Source of the DNA: an uncultured Lachnospiraceae bacterium
GTDB lineage: Bacteria; Bacillota; Clostridia; Lachnospirales; Lachnospiraceae
Reading direction: 5' to 3'
Assembly (NCBI GenBank): GCA_902766825.1
Contig: CACXFB010000026.1
Span: forward strand, 1-64,000
Length of the DNA stretch: 64,000 nt
This document shows positions 26,429 through 35,653 of this stretch, piece by piece. The stretch's first letter is position 1. Each line of letters begins with the position of its first letter. A program made the translations under genes and the position numbers. The notes beneath the pieces are model-generated. The model made no database searches, was not told the DNA's origin, and was given only the letters and a program-made list of their open reading frames with translations.

Positions 26429-27367
26429 ATGGAAGAAGAACAAAAGAGAACTAACAGAGTAAAGGTTATAAAAAGAATAATAATATTATCTGTGATTACA
26501 CTTATTATCATACCAATAATTATGTGTATCGTACTTTTTTATAAGTTGAATAAACTAGAAGATAAGCTTGATAAGTATACAACAGTTACAGTTCAGACGG
26601 GAATGAATGCTGTGGTTTTAAGTGAGAAAACTAATAATATTGTATCAGATGATAGTCACAATAAAGATAAGCTAGAAGATAATAAAGCCGCAGAGGCTAT
26701 TGCAAAAGTAACTAATGATGTAAAAGAAGAAAAAAACAGAGTTTACCTCACATTCGATGACGGACCAAGTCAGTATACATCAAAGCTATTAGATATACTT
26801 TCTGTATATAATGTAAAGGCAACATTTTTTGTTACAGGTCAGACGACAGATAAGGATAAAGCACTTATAAAGCGTATGTACGATGAAGGACATACAGTTG
26901 GGATGCATTCATTTTCACATGATTATGAGGATATATATTCATCAGTAAGCGCATTTAAAAAAGATTATGAAAAGATAAGTAGTTTTATAGAAGAAATAAC
27001 GGGTGAAAAGCCAAAGTATTATAGATTTCCGGGAGGTAGTTCTAACACTATATCAAAACTTGATATGCAAAAATTCATAGATGTTCTTGATAAAGATGGT
27101 GTAAAGTATTATGACTGGAATGCAGCAAATATGGATGCTACTGGCAGTGTGTTGACACAAAAGGAGCTTATTGATAATATTTTAGATGGTGTTAAAGAAA
27201 ATAATACGAGTATCGTGTTAATGCATGATGCCGCAGGAAAGAAGTCAACAATTGATTCTATGCCTAAAGTTATTGAGAAACTAAGACTTAACGGTTATAC
27301 GTTATTGCCTATTGATGATCAGACACCGCTTATAAGGCACGTTCAAGATGCTAATGACGAAAAATAG
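26429..27367 (+). CDS. Membrane-anchored polysaccharide deacetylase (CE4/NodB)
   Basis: 312 residues. An N-terminal membrane anchor (IIILSVITLIIIPIIMCIVLFY) precedes an outside NodB domain (about residues 105-300) with the metal/catalytic motif TFDDGP, the HSFSHDY zinc-histidine motif, the RFPGGSSN motif and a C-terminal LMHD. CE4 enzymes remove N-acetyl groups from peptidoglycan or other glycans, often giving lysozyme resistance. Monocistronic by context: terminator upstream, and the next gene 39 bp downstream has its own strong ribosome site. The substrate is not decided by sequence. Confidence 0.93.
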   Translation: MEEEQKRTNRVKVIKRIIILSVITLIIIPIIMCIVLFYKLNKLEDKLDKYTTVTVQTGMNAVVLSEKTNNIVSDDSHNKDKLEDNKAAEAIAKVTNDVKEEKNRVYLTFDDGPSQYTSKLLDILSVYNVKATFFVTGQTTDKDKALIKRMYDEGHTVGMHSFSHDYEDIYSSVSAFKKDYEKISSFIEEITGEKPKYYRFPGGSSNTISKLDMQKFIDVLDKDGVKYYDWNAANMDATGSVLTQKELIDNILDGVKENNTSIVLMHDAAGKKSTIDSMPKVIEKLRLNGYTLLPIDDQTPLIRHVQDANDEK

Positions 27368-27406
27368 ATTACACATGCAGTTATACCGGTAAAATGGAGG
27401 ATTGTG

Positions 27407-28900
27407 ATGGGATTTTTAAAAGATCTGTCCAGTGATATTTCTCAGGCTGTTGATGAACTGATTCAGGGAGAGATTACCAGTGACGGTGATAAAACTAAGA
27501 GGGAAAATGAGAATAATAGCCCTGTTACGGATAATGATGAAAAAGAAAAGGATGTCGTAGTCAACACTCTTGATGAAAATATTGATTCGGAGCTTGTTAA
27601 TAACTACACCAGTTTGATTGACAATATAGCAACAGACAATGATTTTGATGCAAGTGATTTGTTTGCGGCTGGTTCAACGATGGATATGCAGCAGGTAGAT
27701 GACGATGTAATCGTTAATACACTCGATGAGGATGTTACCACACAGGATGCTGATTACGAAGTCAATACTCTAGAGGATGAATCTGTTAAAGAAGAGGATT
27801 ATTCTGATGAACTTGTTAAAGAGTTAATGGAATATCTTGAGGAAAATGAAACTGACAATGGTTCTGATTCGGATGGGGACGAATTAAAAGATGATCATTT
27901 AAATGAAGTTGACTTTAATGAAGATGATTTAAATGAAATTGACGAGGATGAATCGCAGGCAGATGTAGATGAATCCGAAATAGAAGCAGATAAACTGATA
28001 GACGAGATTTTTGAAGAGGTTTCTAAGGAGTCAGCTGACGATGTACAATTATATGATGAAGATGACAATGAAGAAATCGATGAAGAAATCACTGAAGAAA
28101 ACATTGATGAAAATAATGAAGTTGTAAGTAAAGAGTTTAGTGAAGAGTTCAGTGAAGAAAGTGAAGCTATCAACGATGAATATAACGAAGAAGGTAACGA
28201 TGAGGCTTATAACATCGAAGAAGAGATTGCAGATGAAATCTCAGATACAGATGTTTTTGACAATTCTGATATGGAGGATGGGATAATGGCAAAGAAGAAT
28301 GATAATGATAAAGAAATCGATGAGATAATCAATACACTTGAAGATATAGAAAAAGGTGTTGTAGATGACGGCGCATTTGATAAGACGTTTAGTGGCAAAG
28401 GTACAATGTTTTCTAATAGAGAAGACGATACACCTGCGACTGACGAAGTTACTGTTATATCAAAAGGAACAACAGTAGGTGGTGGAATCAATGCCAGCGG
28501 TTCGCTTGAGATTTACGGTAATGTTAATGGTGATGTTGAATGCAAAAATAAGCTTACCATACTTGGTAATGTATCAGGAAGCGCTTCAGCAGCAGAAATA
28601 TATATCAATACTTCAAGATTTGAAGGTGATGTTAACAGTAAGGGACCGGTAAAAATCGGTCTTGGTACAGTTGTTATCGGAGATGTCACAGGAAGTAGTG
28701 CTGTGATTGCAGGTGCTGTCAAAGGAGAGATAGATATTACCGGACCGGTTATACTTGATTCTACGGCAGTAGTCAAAGGTAATGTCAAAGGTAAATCTGT
28801 TCAGGTTAACAACGGTGCGGTGCTTCAGGGATTCTGTTCACTTGCTTACGCTGAAGTGGATATTGACGAGTTCTTTGAGGCAGAGGAATTCAGAGCATAA
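27407..28900 (+). CDS. Bactofilin-domain protein with long acidic N-terminal region
   Basis: 497 residues from ATG at 27407 (TGGAGG 6 bp upstream; a GTG one codon earlier is too close). Residues 1-310 are acidic and low complexity, likely disordered, with four copies of a short motif NTL-D/E-D/E (about residues 53-57, 104-108, 120-124, 309-313). Residues about 345-480 form a bactofilin domain (TTVGGGINASGSLEIYGNV, GDVTGSSAVIAGAVKGEID), a right-handed beta-helix that polymerises without nucleotide. Bactofilins shape cells or place surface structures. A well-formed internal start at 28286 would give a normal-length bactofilin of 204 residues. Confidence 0.88.
   Translation: MGFLKDLSSDISQAVDELIQGEITSDGDKTKRENENNSPVTDNDEKEKDVVVNTLDENIDSELVNNYTSLIDNIATDNDFDASDLFAAGSTMDMQQVDDDVIVNTLDEDVTTQDADYEVNTLEDESVKEEDYSDELVKELMEYLEENETDNGSDSDGDELKDDHLNEVDFNEDDLNEIDEDESQADVDESEIEADKLIDEIFEEVSKESADDVQLYDEDDNEEIDEEITEENIDENNEVVSKEFSEEFSEESEAINDEYNEEGNDEAYNIEEEIADEISDTDVFDNSDMEDGIMAKKNDNDKEIDEIINTLEDIEKGVVDDGAFDKTFSGKGTMFSNREDDTPATDEVTVISKGTTVGGGINASGSLEIYGNVNGDVECKNKLTILGNVSGSASAAEIYINTSRFEGDVNSKGPVKIGLGTVVIGDVTGSSAVIAGAVKGEIDITGPVILDSTAVVKGNVKGKSVQVNNGAVLQGFCSLAYAEVDIDEFFEAEEFRA
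28273..28288 (+). promoter_or_regulatory. Internal ribosome binding site and ATG inside the bactofilin gene
   Basis: GGAGG at 28273-28277 is 8 bp before an in-frame ATG at 28286, which begins MAKKNDNDKEIDEIINTLED. The short product keeps the last NTL motif and the whole bactofilin domain. This is either a dual start giving two isoforms or a relic of a gene fusion. Confidence 0.55.
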
Positions 28901-28958
28901 GGCAAATCAATATAATTATTTATATAAAAACAAAACATAAAACATATGGAGGTCTATT

Positions 28959-29663
28959 ATGGCAAAGTATAAGAGAGTGTTACTTAAATTAAGCGGAGAG
29001 GCACTTGCAGGTGACAAAAAGACGGGATTTGATGAGCAGACTTGTATTGCTGTTGCAAAACAGGTTAAAGAGATTGTAGATGCAGGAGTTGAAGTTGCTA
29101 TAGTTATCGGAGGCGGTAACTTCTGGAGAGGAAGAACAAGTGAGACTATTGACAGAACTAAGGCAGACCAGATAGGAATGCTTGCAACAGTAATGAATTG
29201 TATCTATGTATCTGAGATTTTCAGATTTGTTGGTATGGAAACACAGGTTTACACACCATTTGCATGTGGTTCAATGACAAAGCTTTTTTCTAAAGACAGT
29301 GCTACAGCAGATTTAAAAGCAGGAAAGGTTACTTTCTTTGCAGGTGGAACAGGACATCCTTATTTCTCAACAGATACAGCAACAGTTCTTCGTGCAATCG
29401 AGATTGAGGCAGAGGTGATCCTTCTTGCTAAAGCAATTGATGGTGTATATGACAGCGATCCAAAGATTAATCCGGATGCTAAGAAATACGATGAGATAAC
29501 AATAGATGAAGTTCTTGACAAGAAGCTTGGAGTAATTGACCTTAGCGCAACAATTATGTGCCTTGAAAACAAGATGCCAATGCTTATTTTCGGACTCGGT
29601 GAAGAAGGAAGCATTGTTAATGCCGTTAACGGTAATAACTGCGGAACAAAGGTTACAGTATAA
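28959..29663 (+). CDS. pyrH: UMP kinase
   Basis: 234 residues, normal for the hexameric bacterial UMP kinase. Motifs: [11 protein letters not shown] at the N-terminus, [11 protein letters not shown], and [17 protein letters not shown] with the catalytic/UMP region. It makes UDP from UMP and ATP and is normally controlled by GTP and UTP. TATGGAGGT lies before the ATG. It leads the pyrH-frr-uppS-cdsA-dxr-rseP-ispG-polC array. Confidence 0.98.
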   Translation: MAKYKRVLLKLSGEALAGDKKTGFDEQTCIAVAKQVKEIVDAGVEVAIVIGGGNFWRGRTSETIDRTKADQIGMLATVMNCIYVSEIFRFVGMETQVYTPFACGSMTKLFSKDSATADLKAGKVTFFAGGTGHPYFSTDTATVLRAIEIEAEVILLAKAIDGVYDSDPKINPDAKKYDEITIDEVLDKKLGVIDLSATIMCLENKMPMLIFGLGEEGSIVNAVNGNNCGTKVTV

Positions 29664-29679
29664 AGTCAGACTGTTATTA

Positions 29680-29709
29680 TTGCAAACAAAGCATAGTTTG
29701 TTATATAAT
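29680..29709 (+). promoter_or_regulatory. Predicted promoter upstream of frr
   Basis: TTGCAA (29680-29685) and TATAAT (29704-29709), spacer 18 bp, within the 88-bp gap between pyrH and frr. It may give extra transcription of frr and downstream genes. Confidence 0.5.
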
Positions 29710-29751
29710 AACTTTAAAATTTTTTCAGGATATTTGTTAGGAGATAATAAA

Positions 29752-30306
29752 ATGGACGAGAGAACAATACAATTTGAAGAAAAGATGGAAAAATCCCTTG
29801 ATTCACTTGAGCAGGAGTTTACAAGTATACGTGCAGGACGTGCTAATCCACACATCCTCGACAAGATTAAGGTTGATTATTACGGACAGCCTTCACCACT
29901 TCAGTCGGTTGCTAACGTATCTGTACCGGAGGCAAGAATGATTCAGATTCAGCCTTGGGATGCAAGTCTTATTAAAGAGATTGAAAAAGCAATTCTTTGT
30001 TCTGATATAGGTATTACACCAGGTAATGATGGTAAGGTTATAAGACTTGTATTTCCAGAGCTTACAGAAGAGAGAAGAAAAGAACTTGTAAAGGATGTAA
30101 AAAAGAAGGCTGAGGGAGCTAAAGTTGCAGTTAGAAATATCAGAAGGGATGCTAATGATTCCTTCAAGAAGATGAATAAGGGCGGAGAGCTTTCAGATGA
30201 CGAACAGAAAATACTTGAAGATCAGATTCAGAAGCTGACAGATAAGTATATCGAGAAGATTGATCAGGCAGTTGAAGTTAAATCAAAAGAGATTCTTACA
30301 GTATAA
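29752..30306 (+). CDS. frr: Ribosome recycling factor
   Basis: 184 residues, the normal size. Motifs: [32 protein letters not shown] and [14 protein letters not shown]. With EF-G it splits post-termination ribosomes. GTTAGGAGAT precedes the ATG at 29752; the frame is open far upstream but a start there would run back into pyrH. Follows pyrH in the common order. Confidence 0.98.
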   Translation: MDERTIQFEEKMEKSLDSLEQEFTSIRAGRANPHILDKIKVDYYGQPSPLQSVANVSVPEARMIQIQPWDASLIKEIEKAILCSDIGITPGNDGKVIRLVFPELTEERRKELVKDVKKKAEGAKVAVRNIRRDANDSFKKMNKGGELSDDEQKILEDQIQKLTDKYIEKIDQAVEVKSKEILTV

Positions 30307-30312
30307 TCATTT

Positions 30313-30340
30313 GCCGCAAAGTTTACTTTGCGGCTTTCTG
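30313..30340 (+). terminator. Hairpin between frr and uppS, weak terminator
   Basis: GCCGCAAAG (30313-30321) pairs perfectly with CTTTGCGGC (30326-30334) across a TTTA loop, followed by TTTCTGTCTG. The stem is strong but the T tract is short, so partial termination is likely. Confidence 0.65.
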
Positions 30341-30396
30341 TCTGTATAAGAGCAGGTTGTAAAAAGTAATCAAAAAAGGTAAAACGGAGGGCTGAT

Positions 30397-31128
30397 ATGG
30401 CTGATATCATTAACGAAGACGGATTAAAGATACCGCAGCATATTGCCATAATTCTTGACGGTAATGGACGCTGGGCAAAAAAGAGAATGCTGCCTCGTAA
30501 TGCAGGACATGTTCAGGGAGCAAGAAATGTTTCAAATGTCTGCAGGGCAGCTTATAATATGGGTGTGAAATATATCACCATGTATGCATTTTCAACAGAG
30601 AACTGGAAAAGACCCGATTCGGAAGTGAAAGCACTAATGAGTCTTTTGGATAAATATCTTAGAGAATGCATGAAAACCTGTAAAAAGGATAACATGGTTC
30701 TTAAGGTTATCGGAGACAGAAGCGGATTATCAGAAAGTCTCCAAAAACAGATTAAAGAAGTAGAAGATTATTCAGCTGCGCATACCGGACTAATTCTTAC
30801 TATAGCAATTAACTACGGAAGCAGAGATGAAATATGCAGAGCAGTTAATCATATACTTAGCGATGTAAAAGAAGGAAAGCTTAGCAGCGATACTTTAGTG
30901 ACAGAAGATTTAATTAGCAGTTACCTTGATACCGGTGGAACACCGGATCCGGATCTTATGATTCGAACAAGCGGTGAGCAAAGACTCTCTAATTATCTTA
31001 TGTGGCAGCTTGCATATGCAGAACTGTACTTTACGGATGTTTTCTGGCCTGATTTTGATAAAAAGGACTTAGAAGAAGCAATTCGTTACTATAACACCAA
31101 AGAAAGAAGATTTGGAGGATTAAAGTAA
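30397..31128 (+). CDS. uppS: Undecaprenyl diphosphate synthase
   Basis: 243 residues. The catalytic aspartate lies in ILDGNGRWAKKR, with GHVQGARNV and the C-terminal IRTSGEQRLSNYLMWQ and AYAELYFTDVFWPDF. It extends farnesyl-PP with isopentenyl-PP in cis to make the C55 lipid carrier for wall precursors. ACGGAGGG precedes the ATG. It is followed by cdsA with no gap, so coupling is likely. Note dxr and ispG, which supply isoprenoid units, lie downstream in the same array. Confidence 0.98.
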   Translation: MADIINEDGLKIPQHIAIILDGNGRWAKKRMLPRNAGHVQGARNVSNVCRAAYNMGVKYITMYAFSTENWKRPDSEVKALMSLLDKYLRECMKTCKKDNMVLKVIGDRSGLSESLQKQIKEVEDYSAAHTGLILTIAINYGSRDEICRAVNHILSDVKEGKLSSDTLVTEDLISSYLDTGGTPDPDLMIRTSGEQRLSNYLMWQLAYAELYFTDVFWPDFDKKDLEEAIRYYNTKERRFGGLK

Positions 31129-31965
31129 ATGTCGACTACTAATAAAAATGAATCAAAGCTCTCATCATTTCTCACAAGACTTATGAGCTCGGTTATAATT
31201 GTAATTGTGGCACTCGGAGTAATTATTCCGGGAAAAGATATTCTTTTTGGAGCAATGATAGTAATTTCCCTCATAGGAATCTATGAGTTATACAAGGTAA
31301 TAGGCGTTGAAAGAAGTCTTCTTGGAATCGTGGGATATGCAGCAGATATATGCTGGTTTGTCCTTATAAGAACAGGATATGCTTATCTTGGAATGATGCT
31401 TCTTATGGCATCAATTATGATAATTATGGCTGTATATGTTTTTTCAACTCCAAAATACAACGATTCTCAGGCTGCAATGACCTTCTTTGGAATTGTTTAT
31501 GTTGGAATTATGTTGTCATACGTATATCAGACAAGAAGTTTAAGCGACGGACTTTGGATTGTATGGCTGATTTTTGTCGGTTCATGGGGGTCTGATACAT
31601 GTGCTTACTGTACAGGAATTCTTATCGGTAAACACAAGCTTGCACCAAAGGTAAGCCCGGGTAAATCAATTGAAGGAAGTGTAGGCGGAGTAATAGGAGC
31701 TGCCATTCTGGGAGTTATATATGCTCTTATCGTTAAGGATAAGCTTAACGAAGTTGCCAATCCGATAGTTGCATTTGCAGTAATAGGAGCAGCATCAAGT
31801 GTGATTTCACAGATAGGTGACCTTGCAGCATCTGCCGTAAAGAGAAATCATGAAGTTAAGGATTACGGTCATTTAATCCCTGGACACGGAGGAATACTTG
31901 ACAGATTTGACAGTGTAATATTTACTGCACCGATAGTTTTCTTTCTTGCTAACTATATTTTTTAA
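31129..31965 (+). CDS. cdsA: Phosphatidate cytidylyltransferase
   Basis: 278 residues, seven or eight membrane segments. The C-terminal CTP-transferase signature is present (SQIGDLAASAVKRNHEVKDYG, then PGHGGILDRFDS). It makes CDP-diacylglycerol for phospholipid synthesis. The ATG follows the uppS stop directly and its ribosome site (TTTGGAGG) lies inside uppS. Confidence 0.97.
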   Translation: MSTTNKNESKLSSFLTRLMSSVIIVIVALGVIIPGKDILFGAMIVISLIGIYELYKVIGVERSLLGIVGYAADICWFVLIRTGYAYLGMMLLMASIMIIMAVYVFSTPKYNDSQAAMTFFGIVYVGIMLSYVYQTRSLSDGLWIVWLIFVGSWGSDTCAYCTGILIGKHKLAPKVSPGKSIEGSVGGVIGAAILGVIYALIVKDKLNEVANPIVAFAVIGAASSVISQIGDLAASAVKRNHEVKDYGHLIPGHGGILDRFDSVIFTAPIVFFLANYIF

Positions 31966-32021
31966 ATGATTTCGGTTAATGTAATAATATAATGCAAACT
32001 GATAAAAAGGGTGAAATGAAA

Positions 32022-33179
32022 ATGATAAATATATCTTTATTAGGTTCAACAGGATCAATCGGAAAACAGACTCTTGAGATTGTTGAAGATAATGATGACA
32101 TCAATGTTGTAGCGCTATCTGCAGGTTACAATATAGATTTATTAGAACAGCAGGTAAGAAAATTTAAACCTCAGATAGTAAGTATCTCAACAGAAGAACT
32201 TGCTAAAGATTTAAAGGCAAGACTTGCTGATGTTGATGTAAAGGTAACATATGGCATGGACGGACTTTGTGAATGTGCCACAGCTGATAATGCACAGATT
32301 GTTGTTACCGCAGTTGTGGGAATGATGGGTATAAGACCTACAGTGGAAGCAATTAAAGCAAAGAAAGATATTGCACTTGCAAACAAGGAGACACTTGTTA
32401 CCGCAGGTCACATAATAATGAATCTTGCAAAAGAATACGGAGTAAAAATTTTACCTGTAGACAGTGAGCATTCTGCAATATTTCAGTCTATGAACGGAGA
32501 GAATAGATCTCAGGTAAACAAGATTCTGCTTACGGCATCAGGCGGACCGTTCAGGGGAAAGACAAAAGAGTATCTTGAAAATGTAACGCTTGAGCAGGCA
32601 CTTAATCATCCAAACTGGTCAATGGGAAGAAAGATAACAATTGATTCAGCGACAATGGTTAATAAAGGACTTGAGGTAATGGAAGCCGGATGGCTCTTTG
32701 ATATAGACCTTGACAAGATTGAAGTGTATGTACATCCGCAGAGCATTGTTCATTCAGCAGTTGAATATGCCGATGGAGCGGTGATAGCACAGCTTGGAAC
32801 TCCGGATATGAAGCTCCCGATTCAGTATGCGCTTTATTATCCTGACAGAAGACCGATTAATTCAAAGAAGCTTAATCTATTTGAAATCGGTTCACTTACA
32901 TTTGAAAAGCCGGACACAAATGTGTTTACGGGACTTGCAATGGCATATAAGGCAGGAAGTATCGGAGGAAGTATGCCGACGGTATTTAATGCAGCCAATG
33001 AAAAAGCGGTTGCATTATTCTTAGACGGTAAAATACGTTTTATGGATATTACAGCAATTATCTCAGAGTGTATGTCTAAACACGATGTAATTAAAACTCC
33101 GGATTTAGATGACATTCTTAATTGTGAACAGTGGACGTATGATATAATAGACAAAGAAATTCTTACATCAATAAGATGA
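32022..33179 (+). CDS. dxr: 1-deoxy-D-xylulose 5-phosphate reductoisomerase
   Basis: 385 residues from ATG at 32022 (AAAAGGG about 9 bp upstream). NADPH-binding LLGSTGSIGKQTLEIV at the N-terminus; LANKETLVTAG, PVDSEHSAIFQ and LTASGGPFRG form the metal and substrate site. It catalyses the second, committed MEP-pathway step to isoprenoids. In-frame ATGs at 31992 and 32016 are alternatives with poorer spacing. rseP follows 42 bp later. Confidence 0.97.
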   Translation: MINISLLGSTGSIGKQTLEIVEDNDDINVVALSAGYNIDLLEQQVRKFKPQIVSISTEELAKDLKARLADVDVKVTYGMDGLCECATADNAQIVVTAVVGMMGIRPTVEAIKAKKDIALANKETLVTAGHIIMNLAKEYGVKILPVDSEHSAIFQSMNGENRSQVNKILLTASGGPFRGKTKEYLENVTLEQALNHPNWSMGRKITIDSATMVNKGLEVMEAGWLFDIDLDKIEVYVHPQSIVHSAVEYADGAVIAQLGTPDMKLPIQYALYYPDRRPINSKKLNLFEIGSLTFEKPDTNVFTGLAMAYKAGSIGGSMPTVFNAANEKAVALFLDGKIRFMDITAIISECMSKHDVIKTPDLDDILNCEQWTYDIIDKEILTSIR

Positions 33180-33221
33180 TAAGTATAATAAGATATAAGG
33201 TTAAAGGAAACGAGGATAATT

Positions 33222-34538
33222 ATGAAGTTTTTAGTAGCAGTGTTGATTTTTTGTGCGATAATTATTATTCATGAGTTTGGTCATTTTCTGTTTGCCAAAC
33301 TAAGTAACGTAAAGGTAAATGAATTTTCTATTGGAATGGGACCTAAGCTTTTTGAATGGGGAAAAGGTGAGACCAAATACAGAATAAGATTACTTCCAAT
33401 CGGTGGAGCATGTATGATGGAAGGTGAGGATGAAGAAAGTACTCATGAACGCTCGTTTAACTCAGCGAGTGTATGGGCGAGAATACTTATTGTATTTGGA
33501 GGACCGCTTTTTAACTTTATTCTTGCATTTTTACTTGCACTTATAGTAACAGCTGTTGCAGGAACGGATCTTCCATATATAACTTCAGTATATGATAATT
33601 CACCTGCGGCTAAGGCCGGACTTAAAGATGGTGTTACCGTTACTGAATATGACGGATACAAAGTAAGCCTTTCAGATGATGTTTACAATGCCGCACTTTT
33701 CAAACCGCTTACGAAGGACGGAGTTGACATTAAAGTAAAAGATGCCGACGGAAAAGAGCAGGTAATTACAATGTATCCACAGTATTATTTTATGGATGTA
33801 ATCGGAATTACCATAAGCTATGATGAGAAAACATCTGAGGCTAAAGTTGACAGTGTAACAAAGGATTCACCGGCTTACAAGGCAGGCATTGAAGAAGGCG
33901 ATGTTATAATAAAAGTTAACGACAGTGTTCTTGATAAGGATAATGATATCTTTGCAAATCTTTTCTGTGACGGAGAAGAAGATGTTGTGATTAGTGTATC
34001 AAGAGATGATAAGGAACTTGAGTTTACCATGGAGCCTGACACTGACGGCGCTACACTTCGTTGCGGTTTTGCAACCAATTTAAATTATGAAAAACTTGAT
34101 AATCCTCTACAGGTTGTAAAATACAGTGTGATTAACGTTAAATACTGGATTGTAACAACAATAAGAAGTATAGGAATGATAGTAAAAGGAAGAGTATCAC
34201 TTAATGACCTTTCAGGCCCTGTCGGAATCGTTAAGATGATAAGTGATGATTATACGGCAAGCGTAGAGAACGGAAGAAGCGTTAAGGAAAAGATTTATAA
34301 CGTTGCAATGACGATGTGTATGATGACAATACTCCTTAGTGCAAATATCGGTGTAATGAATCTTATACCGCTTCCTGCACTTGACGGAGGACGTCTGTTC
34401 TTCCTTATAATCGAAGTGATACGAAGAAAGAAGATTAATCAGAATGTTGAAGGCACGATTCATTTTGTCGGATTGATGCTGCTATTTGTATTAATGTTTG
34501 TAATCATGGGAAATGATATATTAAAACTGGTCAGATAA
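33222..34538 (+). CDS. rseP: Site-2 zinc metalloprotease RseP family
   Basis: 438 residues. Zinc motif HEFGHF in the first membrane segment (about residue 18), two PDZ-like domains (about 115-195 and 195-275), then the NLIPLPALDGGRL motif with the third metal ligand near residue 385 and a last membrane segment. Family members cut membrane-embedded anti-sigma factors or other short membrane proteins (RasP in Bacillus also handles FtsL and signal-peptide remnants). The substrate here is unknown. Two PDZ domains are usual in proteobacteria and less so in Bacillus RasP. Confidence 0.96.
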   Translation: MKFLVAVLIFCAIIIIHEFGHFLFAKLSNVKVNEFSIGMGPKLFEWGKGETKYRIRLLPIGGACMMEGEDEESTHERSFNSASVWARILIVFGGPLFNFILAFLLALIVTAVAGTDLPYITSVYDNSPAAKAGLKDGVTVTEYDGYKVSLSDDVYNAALFKPLTKDGVDIKVKDADGKEQVITMYPQYYFMDVIGITISYDEKTSEAKVDSVTKDSPAYKAGIEEGDVIIKVNDSVLDKDNDIFANLFCDGEEDVVISVSRDDKELEFTMEPDTDGATLRCGFATNLNYEKLDNPLQVVKYSVINVKYWIVTTIRSIGMIVKGRVSLNDLSGPVGIVKMISDDYTASVENGRSVKEKIYNVAMTMCMMTILLSANIGVMNLIPLPALDGGRLFFLIIEVIRRKKINQNVEGTIHFVGLMLLFVLMFVIMGNDILKLVR

Positions 34539-34577
34539 AAATGTCTGTATAAAAGATATTTACTTAGGAGGTATCTT

Positions 34578-35630
34578 ATGGGTGCTAATACAAAAGTTAT
34601 TAAAATAGGTGACAGGGTTATTGGTGGAGGTAATCCGATATTAATCCAGTCGATGACAAATACAAAAACTCAGGATGTAAAAGCCACAGTCGAACAGATT
34701 AACAGACTTGCCGCTGCAGGATGTGACATCATAAGATGTGCAGTTCCTGATATGGATGCGGCAAAAGCATTGTCACAAATAAAAAAAGAGATTTCTATTC
34801 CTCTTGTTGCAGACATTCATTTTGATTACAAACTTGCAATAGCCGCCATGGAAAACGGTGCCGATAAAATCAGGATTAATCCCGGCAATATAGGAAGCGC
34901 CGACAGAGTAAAAGCGGTAATCGATGTGGCAAAAGAGAGAAACATACCTATAAGAGTCGGAGTTAATTCAGGATCCCTTGAAAAGAATCTTGTTGAAAAA
35001 TATAAGGGTGTTACGGCACAGGGAATAGTTGAAAGCGCCCTTGATAAAGTTAAGATGATTGAGGATATGGGCTATGATAATCTCGTTATAAGCATCAAAT
35101 CATCGGATGTAATGATGTGTGTAAAGGCACATGAGGTTATTTCAAAACAGACAAATTACCCGCTTCATGTCGGAATAACAGAATCGGGAACAATAATATC
35201 CGGTAATATCAAATCATCAATTGGGCTGGGACTTATTCTTAATCAGGGAATAGGTGATACAATAAGAGTATCACTTACAGGAGATCCGCTTGAGGAGATT
35301 AAGTCGGCAAAATTAATACTAAGAACATTAGGCCTTAGAAAAGGTGGTATAGAAGTTGTTTCATGTCCTACCTGCGGAAGAACGCAGATTGATCTTATAG
35401 GACTTGCGACAAAAGTTGAAAATCTTGTCCAGAACTATGACCTTGACATTAAGGTGGCGGTTATGGGCTGTGCAGTTAACGGACCGGGAGAAGCAAAAGA
35501 AGCTGACATCGGAGTTGCAGGAGGAGTAAAAGAAGGTCTTCTCATTAAGCGTGGAGAGATTATCAAGAAGGTACCGGAAGAACAGCTTCTTGGTCTTTTG
35601 AAAGAGGAACTTGATAACTGGGGCAAATGA
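34578..35630 (+). CDS. ispG: 4-hydroxy-3-methylbut-2-en-1-yl diphosphate synthase
   Basis: 350 residues. The iron-sulfur cysteines are in SCPTCGRTQ and VMGCAVNGPGEA; N-terminal TIM barrel with SMTNTKTQDV and DIHFDYKLA. It makes HMBPP in the MEP pathway. TTAGGAGGT precedes the ATG. Shares the array with dxr, so two of seven MEP steps are encoded here. Confidence 0.98.
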   Translation: MGANTKVIKIGDRVIGGGNPILIQSMTNTKTQDVKATVEQINRLAAAGCDIIRCAVPDMDAAKALSQIKKEISIPLVADIHFDYKLAIAAMENGADKIRINPGNIGSADRVKAVIDVAKERNIPIRVGVNSGSLEKNLVEKYKGVTAQGIVESALDKVKMIEDMGYDNLVISIKSSDVMMCVKAHEVISKQTNYPLHVGITESGTIISGNIKSSIGLGLILNQGIGDTIRVSLTGDPLEEIKSAKLILRTLGLRKGGIEVVSCPTCGRTQIDLIGLATKVENLVQNYDLDIKVAVMGCAVNGPGEAKEADIGVAGGVKEGLLIKRGEIIKKVPEEQLLGLLKEELDNWGK

Positions 35631-35653
35631 TCATCTAAGAAGGAAGTGTACCC

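Noticed and set aside
29536..29751. Longer N-terminus for frr
   Set aside because: It would overlap pyrH by over 120 bp; ATG at 29752 has a good site and gives the family start.
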